Source: Umbelopsis ramanniana AG (taxonomy: Eukaryota; Mucoromycota; Umbelopsidomycetes; Umbelopsidales; Umbelopsidaceae). From it: a stretch of 64,000 nucleotides of DNA. This document shows positions 11,090 to 22,552 of this stretch, in pieces. The notes under the pieces were generated by a model. The model worked only from the letters and a program-made list of their open reading frames with translations. It searched no databases and was not told the origin of the DNA. The first letter of the stretch is position 1; the number at the start of each line of letters is the position of its first letter. Position numbers and translations under genes: made by a program. The stretch covers positions 310,001-374,000 of the forward strand of contig NW_026252091.1 in the NCBI RefSeq assembly GCF_025399195.1, written 5' to 3'.

Positions 11090-12648
11090 CATCCCTACGG
11101 TACCCGCTTCATCTTAAGTGCGCGCCGGAAGGAGATTGGGAAGTAGACACTATAATGGTCAATTATTATGCGATGCTGCAAGTAAAAGAGCACAATGAAT
11201 GTGTACAACATACCGTGCTTGTGTTCAATCCGCTATGTCGGTCATGAAGAAGAAAACATTCTGACATGTCCAGCTTAATGAAGAAAGGTTAAGGCTCAGT
11301 AGCATGTTATGTTGGATGGTATTGCCCGCTCCTGGCACCTGTAAAGTTTTATCCTTCTCCAAAAGGTTCTTCGTGAATTTTCACATAGGATACCAATTAC
11401 TTGGGTATACGGCACCACTCTTAGACACTATGCACTTAATTATCGATCTGTACACCTGTATTGACGAGGTTTGGATCAACGAGTTGTTGAACTTGAGTCC
11501 AATGAACTTGGGAACGTGGTATAATGCATGCGATATCAGTGTAACCAGGTTTACAGGTTAGTCCGAAATGCGACGATCGAAAGTGAAAAGAAAGCAATTG
11601 TAACAGAAAAGTAAGCATTGAAAATTATATTCATAACTCACGTATGCAATGTAAAACATAAAATTTCCTTGCCAACAGAAGACAAACTGAAGCTAATATT
11701 TAATGCCTATTGTAGATGTACCTTTTTAGTAGAATTTAGTACTGTACCTTGCATCCAAGTGTTGCTGAGATCAAATGACCACTGTGGCATATTGCACACA
11801 CATGTCCAAAGTGTACTTACGCAAAGACCCTTTATACATGATCTTTTTTAATTTGAGCGGATCGTCGCAACACAACAACTTACACACATTCTGAAAATAT
11901 CAGCATCCGCTTAAACCATTTCGCGACAGGCTAACTCTCAGAAGTCTAATGACACTGATGCTCTAATAAATACGTGAAATATTTCATTCTTGCCTCTAGT
12001 TTATGACGAATCTAACTTCTTAACTTTCAAGTCTATTGACCTCTGACATTTCGAATGAAAACAAAAAATCTCTAATGCCGGCAAGTGATATTGCCCTCGC
12101 TGTTTTTTATTCAAAAGCACATGTTCTGAAACAAAAATTCAAGGGTAATTTTTAAATGCGCTTCGGGGAAGGATTGTTGCCACTGTATTGAGTAAAGGTA
12201 CGCACTGAGCGGTTTAAGGTCTGTTCATAACATGAAAGTAATCATGCGAATTATGGTATTTTTGCGTTATAGATACTTCCCTTTCACTTTTTATATTGTC
12301 GCTGCCATGGAAAGTGAGACAAGATATTTATACATTATGTTTGCTAGACAGTATGGCGGACCAAGACCGCAATTCAAGCTAACACCGCTATACTCAGTTA
12401 GATGATGAAGGTATGTGTATAAATTGATGATCTATTTAGCTTGCGCTGTTTCATAGATACTTGCAGTAAGAGTTGTGGTTTGAAGACAGGAAGGGGCCAA
12501 CACCACGTTCTTCATCGAAGTTTTGAACGACCGATGCCAACAACTGCTAGTGTCGGCCGTGTGACGTTGTTTTGACTTTGAATTGCTGTGGGTTATTTTT
12601 GGCAAAGCTAAGGGAAAAGGGACTGATTTGCCAACTAATTGCAGAACC
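11090..12648 (+). other. Long intergenic stretch, no gene recognised
   Basis: About 1.5 kb between two divergent genes. The short frames found lack motifs, and none could be extended by splicing into a recognisable protein. It probably holds both promoters. No tRNA, transposon end or tandem repeat was seen. Confidence 0.4.
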
Positions 12649-14705
12649 ATGACAGAGTCAGCGGCAACGAGACGAGGGTCTGGTGCTGGTATATTGTCCA
12701 TGTCGCCGTCCGGGAACTCACAAGCTACGGTGACTCGCTCGTCCTCAGCCAAATCTAAGCGAGGCGCATCTCATCAGCGAAAGTCATCCTTGACTTATTC
12801 ACCTTCAGTCACCACCCCGGAATCTCTCAATACGCCTCCGCTCGACACCATTCTTGAGGGATCTAACCGATATGGCTTCGGATCATCGAAGCATAGTGGC
12901 GATTCATACTTTGGAGACGTTACAAAGGACCAACAGTGGTCTGCTCGACGAGTTTTAATAAGAGCACAATCATATATCAACAAATTCACACAACCTACCA
13001 CGCCATTGCTTCCACAGGACAAGAAGCATTCTTCTTCAGCTTTTGGTGGGAGTAGGAAGACGAAGGGTATATCGAGAATTCTGCAATCGCGATGGATCCG
13101 GTTCCTTATCATATTCTATACGAGCTTTTCGGTGCTCTTAACATTCTCCCATTTGTGGGCTTGGATTTTCAACTCTTCTCAGCCACAGAAGATGTATATC
13201 AACGAAGACTGGGAACCGAAGCGAACTTATGATCCTGGTAAGTGTGCATAGAGTTACTGGGGGTACGCGGTACTGTGAGTATTGATTCATCGTTGTGCAG
13301 ATTCTCCTTTCTCTCACTTGGACAATATGTCTGATGCCCTCAAGTTTTCCAAAATCTTTTCGAACTCGGCATTTGCAATCGAAAACATCCAACCATATTA
13401 TTTTAGAGCCACATCAACCCCATTACCTGAAGATATATCCTTAATAACTCATATTACAGTGGCTAGCTGGCCACAGCTAGAAAGATTAGCAGAAAATTGG
13501 CAAGGTGAGTCCTTTATTTGGGAGATAGAATGGCCCTGCGGCTCAAGTCTAGAATGTTAATATGTGCATCCCATTCAGCTCCTATCTCTGCAACCTTGCA
13601 CATACAATCGAAGAGCTCACCGCTTTCTCCGGATATTGCTGATATTCTGAGGGATCTCGGTACAAAATATCGAAGCAACATAGCAATGTCTTCTCATGTT
13701 GACATTCATCTTTACTTTTCCCCACCTGCATCGAGCCCATCTCTTGCGCTGGCGCACAATGTGGACCGAAATTTGGCAAGACTGTTTGCGCGAACCGAGT
13801 TCATTTGTGATGTCCCCGCCGGTATTATTCCGGCTACACGAATACGGAATACCTTACGTACCAACCAAAAATCATTTACACCACGATTGCGCGACGGTGA
13901 TGTTATGGTTGTTCCATTATTCACATTCATTGAACATGCAGCTAAACACTCTGCTGTCCCAAGAACCAAAGCGAGTCTGTTATCACTCGTTTCCAAGGGG
14001 ATTATTGGATTGGATGATAAGCACTGGGAGCTTGGTAATGGACCCACCAACTTTGAGAGATGGAGGAACTCTGAAACCTTGTATGCTGTCAAGGATTATG
14101 AAGTCCACTATGAGCCTATCGTCATTCAAAGTCGAAACGCTCAGCCATGGTAAGCAATGATACACAAGCACGGCCTAGAATGGTCATCAGCTCCAATCAG
14201 TGGGGCCGGGTGGTGTGGTATGGCGTTAGTGCGGTAGGGCCACCCGCAAATTTAAGCTTTGTTAGGACAGGATTGACACCATCATTTCCTTTGTCTGTTT
14301 AGGTGTCCAGAGCGATTCGCTGACAATGAAGCAGCATGTCTATTTGCAAGCTATCTTAACGGAGCCGATTTCTGGGTTTTGCCAGATGACTTTATGATTC
14401 AGTTAGAGCCCAAACGGGGAAACGATTTGTCGAATTTTGAGGTACAGTGTCCGTTTTTTACCGCAAATTCTCTCATGTCAAAAGTAAAATTTAATCTCGT
14501 AATGTTTTTTGCTTGTTGGTTTTTTCTCCAGTCCGTGATCCAAAACCGTTTGTACGCTAAATCTCATGGAGAAATGTGTGTCCATTTTGCACGTCAATTG
14601 GACTCTCTAGGACTCTGGGACACTCCCAAAGCTAAAAACGCTATCGCTCAATGTTCAAGGGTGATTTCTAGTTGGGGTAAAGGGCTGATCGGAAAGCCCG
14701 AGTGA
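12649..14705 (+). CDS. LARGE-like glycosyltransferase, GT49 family
   Basis: Five exons, 12649-13237, 13301-13504, 13579-14149, 14303-14441 and 14532-14705, give 558 residues. A Ser/Arg-rich cytoplasmic tail of about 150 residues precedes a signal-anchor (RFLIIFYTSFSVLLTFSHL), so it is a type II Golgi protein. The catalytic part shows GT49 features: HITVASWPQLERL, the 'DVPAG..P' region, GDVMVVPLFTF, GPTNFERWRNSE, YEVHYEPIVI, then ERFADNEAACLFASYLNGAD and VLPDDFMIQLEP. LARGE and B4GAT1 extend xylose-glucuronic acid chains in animals; the acceptor in fungi is not known. The TTG-initiated extension from 12583 was not used because the ATG at 12649 is in frame. Confidence 0.8.
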
Positions 14706-14920
14706 AAGGGGGGATTTTTTTGATTTGGCAAAAATACAGTTTTTGTATCAGATAAAATAAAAAAAAATAAAAATAAAAAATTTGAAGAAAAAAAGTTGTC
14801 CAACAGCGAGGGTCGTGATCCCTTTTCTGTTCGGGGTATGAAAATTTCATTGGCCAAATTGGTCCACACAATCATTCTCTTGGCCGGCGACCATATTTCT
14901 TTTCCATTTTGCTTTGTAAC

Positions 14921-16557
14921 ATGGCGAATCACGACTCATACTCAGACCAACCGATAAGTTCCGGGGATCAATATTCTTCTCAAAACGCAGGATTCAAACC
15001 ATACTCAGCATCAGGGGAATCCGCTTTCCTTCATCGCATAAGCCCTGAATCGTCTTCATTGCCCTACGCAAAGCGACCGAAGCAAAATCCTGAAATGGAG
15101 AATCACAGGTACCGCTGGCCTTTACAACTTGCCGAAAATGTCACCAACATTGTGCTAATATCTTGATGCAGTCATATTCAATCCGGTTACGACGAGCGAG
15201 ATATGAGGTATATTTTTCTTTTCTTTTTTTTCGATGAGACAAATGTTACAAGGGCTAGGACATGTTCCATTTTTCACCAACGCAACTCAGTGCGGAATGG
15301 AATTGACCATCCGAGATTCATCAAGGACTATCAGGGAGATAGGACTACTTTCGTTCAGTACTCCACTTAACGAGTGCACATGAGTGGGGACTTTTTGCGA
15401 CTGTTTGGGATGTGGCGGGCGGCTGGCGGGCTTTAGGACAAAAAAGTTTACACGCACACTTTCACAGCCAACGAAGCTTAAGAAGCAATACACCGTAGAT
15501 TATCACGCCATGGAATATCCTTCTACGTATTCCTTTTCTCATTGTTACATATCATGACGTTTTTCCTTGCAGATCTTATAGGCTCGAAGTATGCCAACAG
15601 CCTCTGCATGCTAGAATGTGCGGATTTGGCGAGAAAGACAGACGTCCTATCGACCCTCCACCGATAGTGCAGCTTTTTGTTCAAAAGCGAGATGCGGATG
15701 GTAACGATTTAGGGCCAATCGATGTTCAGTAAGAAGATAAGCTTTATTTTCAGCAAGTCATCTCGAATTTTTGAACCACTAACCTTATTTTTGTGCAAAG
15801 GACGCTACAGAACCCGTTCTTTGTTTTACACGTCACCCTTTGGTCAGCAGAAATGGACGAAGAACGAAATATTATTTCCAATCCACCTAAATGCACCAGA
15901 GTCCTCATGGGCTCTTTAGTCAGCTCTCCAAGTCTATTAAAGAATCCACAGGGACAGCAAGGATTGTACTTTGCTTTTCCTGACCTGAGCATCCGAACGG
16001 AGGGACGCTACACGTTAAAGTTTAGTCTCATAAAACTGACTAGGTAAGCGTTGTTTGGTTACTATATATCGACATGATCTACCATCAGCATATTGACCAT
16101 GCTTATTTCTTTTGGTTGAACTTGCAGTAACGATTTTGTCACTGATGCAAAGGCAAATGTAATAGCCCAGGTGTTTTCTGAGCCTTTTATGGTCTACTCA
16201 GCTAAGAAGGTAATTGATAACTCGAGATTGTCGTCTCCTCGTACCTCCTTACTAACCTCCTTTACCATTTTAACTTTCAGTTCCCAGGAATGACAGGTAG
16301 GAAAGCTGCAACCAAGTTGCCATCTTTAACCCCAGCGCAGCTTCTTGTTATACAGAGCCAATACTCAAACTGTCTTTTGGTTTTTCACTTTAGAATCTAC
16401 GGAGCTGTCCAAAGCTTTCGCCCGACAAGGTTTGAAGATACCAATTAGGAATGACGGTCAGTAGTGTAAACGAGTTTATTTGGCAGTTAGTAAGGATCGT
16501 CATGTATTTACTCACGTTTTGATTTATGCAGTGAGAACTAGAAAGGCTGCAGATTAG
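14921..16557 (+). CDS. Velvet-domain transcriptional regulator
   Basis: Eight exons, 14921-15108, 15172-15207, 15573-15728, 15801-16043, 16128-16209, 16281-16296, 16394-16456 and 16532-16557, sum to 810 nt (269 residues). The velvet fold spans about residues 75-255: [61 protein letters not shown] and [10 protein letters not shown], closing with [20 protein letters not shown]. Velvet proteins (VosA, VelB, VeA) bind DNA as NF-kB-like dimers and link development, spores and secondary metabolism. The N-terminal 70 residues are Ser-rich and disordered. Exon 6 is only 16 nt. The subtype (VosA or VelB) is not decided. Confidence 0.9.
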
Positions 16558-16823
16558 GTTGGGGATGCTGGCCCTGAATATGCTTTCCTGCTTACATGTT
16601 ATCATGACATACGTTGTCACCACTAGCTGTAAATGTTTTGTTTGCCTCATTTAAGACTGATCTGTGATTTCACTTCATCTCATCCCCACTCTCGCTTTAA
16701 AGAAATAAATCTGAAAAATGAATAAAAGTAAAAATATAAGATGAATGCATATGTTTGTGAGCATCGCTAACTTTTTCCTTGCTTGGATTCCACAGGGTCA
16801 CAGACTTCATGATACAAGGGACA

Positions 16824-17184
16824 TCAGTATTTGGCATTAATAACAAAGGACAAAAAAATCGCTGTTCTGGCTCGAAACATGCGATGGTGAGCGCGGGCAA
16901 GATACCATGAGGTTGGTACGGTGACGCCATTTCTGAAGTGGACAGGATGATCATTGAGGAGGCGGGGCTGGAAGAAAACAGTGCCACAAACTCAGTTAGC
17001 AAAATGTTACAATTTACGCTGTGAGCCGGCTATTCATGTCAGTAAAAGACACAACTTCAAAATTAAAGAGATACTTTTGCCCGTCTACTTCCTAAAAATA
17101 CACCTTCCAATCTGTATCGAAGGCTTCTTTGTTAAGTTCATAATGTGTCCATAGTTTCGATAAACAATATTGCTTCATTTCCAT
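16824..17184 (-). CDS. Small hypothetical protein, divergent from RPL9
   Basis: Two minus-strand exons join in phase 0: 17184-17104 (MEMKQYCLSKLWTHYELNKE ...) and 16967-16824 (LLNDHPVHFRNGVTVPTSWY ... ending at TGA). The intron starts GTGTAT and ends TTTTCTTCCAG. The product has 74 residues, is basic and rich in aromatic residues (LARAHHRMFRART), and may be mitochondrial or RNA-binding; I do not recognise it. The ATG lies about 300 nt from the RPL9 start, on the opposite strand, so the two may share a promoter. No ORF longer than 50 codons exists in this frame, so the gene is easily missed. The last exon may be spliced differently. Confidence 0.4.
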
Positions 17185-17479
17185 CTAACCTGATATATTC
17201 AAGTTGACACAAACTATATGATTTGATACCCACGCCATCCATTAATTAGCAGCGGTTCCCGCCACACCTGCTCTCTAGCCAATAACTATTCATTAGCTTT
17301 TTAACATGGGGAGCGCACCAGAGCTTTTACTTCCCGTCGTTTTTCACCTATCTTCCGTGACTGGCACAAAAATTTTCCGTCTGTGTCCCAAAGAAAAACA
17401 ACACAAATTTTTTTTTTTTTACTTTCGACATCGCATTTTACCTCTCCCCTTTGTACCTCAATACTACTAAATATCCGCC
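17185..17479. promoter_or_regulatory. RPL9 promoter, likely bidirectional
   Basis: This 295-nt gap lies between the RPL9 ATG and the divergent small gene. It includes a poly-T tract at about 17409-17420 and a pyrimidine-rich leader (CTTTCGACATCGC...CCTCTCCCCTTTG) just before the ATG, as seen in ribosomal protein genes. Confidence 0.4.
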
Positions 17480-18187
17480 ATGAAAGATCTGTCCAAAGAC
17501 GATATTCTTAACATTCCAGAGGGCGTTAACATCAGTATCAAGTCTCGTATAGTCACTGTCAACGGACCACGAGGTGAACTCACCAAGAACCTTCGTCACC
17601 TTAACATGGAAATCAAGTTTGTCGGAAACGACAAGCTCAAGTTTGTTGTCTACCACGGCAACCGCAAACATGTTGCATGCATCCGAACCGTTCGATCCAT
17701 CATCAACAATATGATCATTGGCGTTACCAAAGGTTTCGAGTACAAGATGCGCTACGTCTATGCCCATTTTCCCATTAATGTCATCATTGCTGATGATGCG
17801 AAGTCAGTCGAGATCCGAAACTTCCTTGGCCAAAAAGTCAGTTTCCGTGTCAAGATGCTTGAGGGCGTTATTGTTAGTCAATCTAGCAGCCAAAAGGATG
17901 AGCTGGTTCTCACTGGTAATGATTTGGAAGCTGTTTCTCAGTCAGGTACAGTATATTATAATTTTTTACTGCAGCATGTTTTACATCCACTCAATTAATC
18001 CCATACTTTCCCAAACAGCTGCTAGCATCCAACAAATAACCAGTGTAAAGAATAAGGATATCAGAAAGGTAATGGCTCATTTTATAGCTTTCAACTGGCG
18101 TAGTTTTTTTCACACAATTAACTTTTCTACCAGTTCCTTGATGGCGTCTACGTCTCTGAACGTAACATCTTGGAATCGTCTGCATAA
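17480..18187 (+). CDS. RPL9: 60S ribosomal protein L9 (uL6)
   Basis: Three exons, 17480-17945, 18019-18068 and 18134-18187, give 189 residues, the usual eukaryotic length. The start [18 protein letters not shown], the central [20 protein letters not shown] and the C-terminal [20 protein letters not shown] are diagnostic of uL6. It binds 28S rRNA near the sarcin-ricin loop and the P-stalk base in the large subunit. A strong pyrimidine-rich leader precedes the ATG, as expected for a ribosomal protein gene. Both introns have standard ends. Confidence 0.97.
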
Positions 18188-18397
18188 ACAAAAGTATCTT
18201 AAAGCATGAAAGTTCTCATCCACCGATGAGGCTTTCCTTAATAAACCAGACACCGTCTGCAGGGAAAGGCTATAACTGTCTTCCCAACCCATCCAGTGTT
18301 GCGAGAGTGTTGTGTGTCAGGATCGGACCAGACAGAACCCGTGTTATGAAATGATCTGCGGTGTCCCACGCCAGAACAATATGTTTATAAACGGGCC

Positions 18398-18645
18398 ATG
18401 AGTCAAGTTGACCTCCTCGTTTGCGCCGGTCCAGTCTTACTAGAAAAAGTGCCACTATCAGCCGATCAACGCGCCGACGCGGGCCAGGTGTAGAGCAGAT
18501 TGCGCTGCGCCACCAGGCCTACCTTCTAATTCGCAAGTTTGATGTGATTTATGGTAAAGTTTGGACACGTACAGATGCTTATTTGCAACATTGGGAAAAG
18601 AATGGAATGGGAGAGATAAGATGGACAACCTCTAGATATCATTAA
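18398..18645 (+). pseudogene. Possible frameshifted coding relic
   Basis: Two overlapping plus-strand frames look like one protein broken by a single frame change. Frame A (18398-18493) begins MSQVDLLVCAGPVLLEK and ends at TAG. Frame B (from about 18487 to 18645) reads VEQIALRHQAYLLIRKFDVI and WTRTDAYLQHWEKNGMGEIR. The switch would be near 18485-18490. No family is recognised and no promoter or splice model supports it. It sits between the 3' ends of RPL9 and the Ser/Thr-rich membrane protein gene. Confidence 0.2.
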
Positions 18646-18697
18646 AAAAGGAGACCCTACGACTGTGCATTCAAGCTATCCAAGTGCTTTATACTCT

Positions 18698-20012
18698 TTA
18701 GTACGCATGAGCGTCAGTTCTGTATAATACTTGGTGACTGATCGGGTTGGTCAGGTTCACCCGTACAGCTTGCTGTGGTCCCTGCCCATAGTTTACGCTG
18801 GATTGATACGGGTTTGGAGCAGGTGAAACGGAATTATAAGGAACGGCGGCTAATGGATGGTAGGATTCCATTATCTGTTGTTGAGGAAATGGTGTGGTGG
18901 AAAGAGTCTCAGAGTAGTGATTACTATTTTGACACCAGGCGTCTTGGTTATTTTGACACCATAAATCTTGTCGTGCATTGGGTGAGATTGTGCTTTCCGT
19001 CTTGCAGCGGCTAGCTTCTGGTGGACTAATAGTAAATCCACATACACCATGGGCGCTTGCGCTCATGGCAGTTGGTTGCGGGATACTGGAAGCCTCGTTC
19101 ATAGTTGGTTTATGAAGAACTTGCTTGACATAATTTCCCCATGAATCGGTCTTCTTCAATGAGAACCTGGCGATATCTTGGTTCATCTGAGATAAAGAGA
19201 TGCGCACCGGGCTGGGAGTCTTGGCTTCGATTTTGCGTTTTTGCTTATAGTCACTTTGATGATCGAAAATGCTGGATCGCGGACTGCTCGTCATCATCAT
19301 GCAGGACACCTCGGATGTAGGTTGTTTATAAGGAACGTAAGATGGTTGATTAGGGCGCAGTCTAGTTTTTGATGTGATAGACATAGTATCGTCATGAAAG
19401 GAATCTGCGGAGCAACACTGATCCAAACGAAAACAAAAAGCAAGCAACATCAGTGGTGAGTTACGGACACATTAGATCCTTGGTACTAACGTATACTTAC
19501 TTCTAGATCTTTGTATCTCATATGCCTTCTCCTCATGACAAATACCAGTACAATGAAAAGAATCAAACCAGCAAAAGCTACTCCAGTAATGACAGAAGCA
19601 GAATCGTCCTTAGAAGCGTCTGGAGTATTGTTTACCGCGGGAGTAGATGATGGCGTTTCTGATGGACTGATATATACAGGTGTCATGGGTGTTGGTATCT
19701 CAGTTGCAATCGATGGCAGTACAACGTCGCTGGCAGTAATTATATTGGTACTTGTGGAAGAGGGCTGGATTGTACCTGTAGTCGTGGTAGCATGTGTGAT
19801 TTTGGTTGACTTTTTGCTGCTGTGTTGCGTTTTCTTACGAGTGGTGGTTTTGTGATGTATGCTAGACGATTTATGAGACGTGGATTTTACAGTTTTCTTA
19901 TCTTGAAACAGATCCTAATTTCCAAAAAATTTGATGAGTTCATGTAAACATAGACATAACTTGGAAATCGCATGCTCACTTTGTATGCCGCATCATAAGC
20001 GTTCCCATTCAT
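18698..20012 (-). CDS. Ser/Thr-rich single-pass membrane protein
   Basis: Three exons, 20012-19980, 19914-19501 and 19417-18698, give 388 residues. The N-terminal ~120 residues are mucin-like, rich in Ser, Thr, Lys and Pro (THATTTTGTIQPSSTSTNI). One membrane helix follows (SVITGVAFAGLILFIVLVFV) with a basic stop-transfer RRRH, then a ~250-residue cytoplasmic tail rich in Gln, Ser, Pro and Tyr. The layout recalls fungal wall sensors or bud-site proteins (Mid2, Axl2/Skg6-like TM), but no sequence signature proves this. No signal peptide is present in this model, so the first 11-codon exon may be wrong or an upstream exon may be missing. Confidence 0.55.
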
Positions 20013-21194
20013 ATGCCAATTAATATTAAGCTAATTTAAAATAAAAGAAAGGGAGAATATAAGGTATTATAGATAGCTGTCGCCAAATGGTAGATTAGGC
20101 AGGCTTTTCTGGGGCTCATCATCAATGTGGGTTTTTATAAGTGTCCTTTGAGCAAGTGTGCTCTCATCCTAAAATAGAGCAAATGATATTCTGAGCGGTG
20201 AGGAGTAAGCTTTGTGAAAGTAGAGCGACTAAGGAGAGTACTAGAAGGTGACGCTCTCCCTCAATTTTGTCCCTGACTGCACAGAGTCCGTGTAACGGGA
20301 CAGGCGAAAAATCGACATCAACAGTCCATACAGCCAATGGTTTGAAAGATATTTTAAAACTGGGAACGTTCCCTTCCTATTTGCTTGTCCGTTTTGCACC
20401 TGAATGTCAATGGGTGATAAGGTACATGGTTAACGTGCTATGACGTTCAATCCACATTTGAGTGAAAATTCGCTCTTGTCGTGCGCATTGCTAATATTAT
20501 AATGATTCAGTGACTCCTGTGCTGGAGTGGTGTGGTTAAGTCGTTGGCATATCATCTTTTATCCCTCCTTTTCTATGGAGAATAAAAATTTGACTATAAG
20601 GCAATCGTGAGGCAGGGATTACTATAAGACAATCAGTGTTGTGTTAGTTGGATCTTTTGTTTTCAGGTGGGAAGCATTTTTGGAATGGTTAGTGCATTTT
20701 CATTTTGGAAACAGTCATGATTTCTACACAGCATTTGTGCTGAAAACCGGCGATGGCTAGCTCTCTTCGACATTGGCCAAGCTAAGTTTCACTGAAACCT
20801 TCAAGTCGTGTGTCCTCAACGTTTATCACAGCCTGTAAACTAATACAAAATAATGAACTTTCTTAAATCGGTCAAATACTTTTAGACAATAGATTAGCAT
20901 TGAACAGGTATGTTGGTTATAATTTTTGAAACCGTTTTTGTGTACATCAATTTATATTCCAAAAATGAGCAATTCAGTAAGCCAAACATCGAAAGAATCT
21001 TGATTGATATCACTACTATGTCTCCAGTCTAATCCACCGATACAGACCCAGATGGTTTTCCCGAGGCTATAAGAAATTTATAGAAGCATTCATCGATGAA
21101 TTGGGTCAATATTCTATCGGAAAAGTTACACCTTCCAACCATTCCCATCTGACAGCTCCGCCCCTCCCAGAAAAAAAAGGGTATTACCTCACGC
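20013..21194. other. Intergenic, about 1.2 kb, no gene recognised
   Basis: It contains the promoter of the Ser/Thr-rich membrane protein, with a minus-strand TATAAAAA at 20132-20139 about 120 nt upstream of the ATG. The rest shows no coding signature, tRNA or repeat. Confidence 0.4.
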
Positions 21195-21922
21195 CTACAA
21201 AAAAGCCCCGAATACAAGGAGTCCAGCTACCAAGTTGGCAAGGCTGCTGTCTGCTTTGCGAGAAGAGGCAGAAACGACCTTTTCAACAATGCTGCGCTTC
21301 TGCATGCTGCCAGGTGCTGCAGGCACGACCATTGGTACACCGTTGTGCGTCAAGGTTTGCCCACTGGAAGTACTGTCACCATTGAATGCTTTGATGGAAA
21401 AGGGGGATGACATGCAATCCATAACTCGCGAGCTGTTCAATTGGAGGAAATAGTCATTGCCTTCTGGTATGGTCTTGTTGACATACCACAGAGTATCGCA
21501 AACACCGTTGTCCATGTTAGTTTTGATAGGGCCTTCAAGTTTGTATGACACATAGTTTCCTTTCAACAAATTTAGATCTAATTTAGTGTCTGCGTTTTCA
21601 CCATCGAAGGCATTGTCTTGAGTGATCCAGGAAATCAATACAGTCGATCCCTGCGTTACTCCGTCTGCTCAACCAGTTCCAAAATGTTTCGTGCGAATTC
21701 CAAAAGACGAATACTTAATATGGGGCATACTTAAAATCAGAGATGATGGGAGTACAACATACCAGGACGGCCATTAACAGTCACTGTACAGCCATAGGGT
21801 TCATACCCTGTGGAGCTCGTAGGGTTTACACCATCAGCGTTTCCCTTGGAGTGCTTAGGATATGCAGAGACAAGACTTCCTGTGACCAAGACGGCAGTGA
21901 TGAGCTTTGCAAGGTATAACAT
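21195..21922 (-). CDS. Kre9/Knh1-like GPI-anchored cell-wall protein
   Basis: Exon 1 is 21922-21763 and exon 2 is 21664-21195; the 98-nt intron is GTATGT...GAGCAG. The protein has 209 residues. It starts with a signal peptide (MLYLAKLITAVLVTGSLVSA) and has the Kre9/Knh1 strand pattern (VNGRPDGVTQGSTVLISWIT) followed by a Cys-containing Ig-like region (NGVCDTLWYVNKT). It ends with a short hydrophobic GPI-signal-like tail (SSLANLVAGLLVFGAFL). Family members are secreted, Ser/Thr-rich proteins that help beta-1,6-glucan or wall assembly. A similar protein is encoded about 0.6 kb away on the other strand. Confidence 0.7.
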
Positions 21923-22552
21923 TGAAAATAAAGAATGATGTTGGGTGAAGCATTTTACAACAAACTGGTATTTATCTGCAGAAAGGAAAAGTCACTAACC
22001 AACGTTCAGTAGCTGATACTCTTAAAATTAAGCCGCAACATTAAAATAATGACCGAACATAAAGAATTTCTCGATAGAATCAACGGTCTTTTTGGCAACG
22101 ACAATGTCTTATTTATCCTTAGCTTGGTGAAGCGTCAACCGCAATTGTCCCACGACCAAAAAAAATAAATATACGTATTTGGGGTTTTCCTATCCTTTAC
22201 CAATCTGGCTATGATCGCGTAATAGGATTTTTTTTTTTTGATGGGTTTCCCGAAATCAAGGTAATATGAAACAGACGTTTTCACAGAAGGCTTGGTGAAT
22301 TTGTGTGAGTAGCATTTGCGTTTTCTGATGTTGCAGGTAAGAAACCTTGTGGGCAGTTTCTACTTCTGGTTACGTGGATGTGACAAAAAGTGCTTTGTAC
22401 AATCTGTTCGGGGTTGAATGAGGAGACACAGGCCAGTGGCAAATTTCACCTTTTGTACTCCCTGCCTGATTAAGATCGTAAGCTATATAAATATGTTTCT
22501 TCAGCTTCTGGCGTGCTCTCTGCTTCTGTTTCATTACTACACTCCTTTGAAC
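21923..22552. promoter_or_regulatory. Shared divergent promoter region of two Kre9-like genes
   Basis: About 630 nt lie between the divergent ATGs of the two Kre9/Knh1-like genes. A TATATAA element at 22484-22490 lies about 60 nt before the plus-strand ATG. A T-rich tract occurs near 22229-22240. No coding segment was seen. The head-to-head layout would allow co-regulation. Confidence 0.45.

Noticed and set aside
16697-17002. 101-codon minus-strand frame starting MLTEFVALFSSS
   Set aside because: It overlaps the better-supported frame with good splice signals and a compact aromatic-rich domain; its composition is low-complexity at the end.
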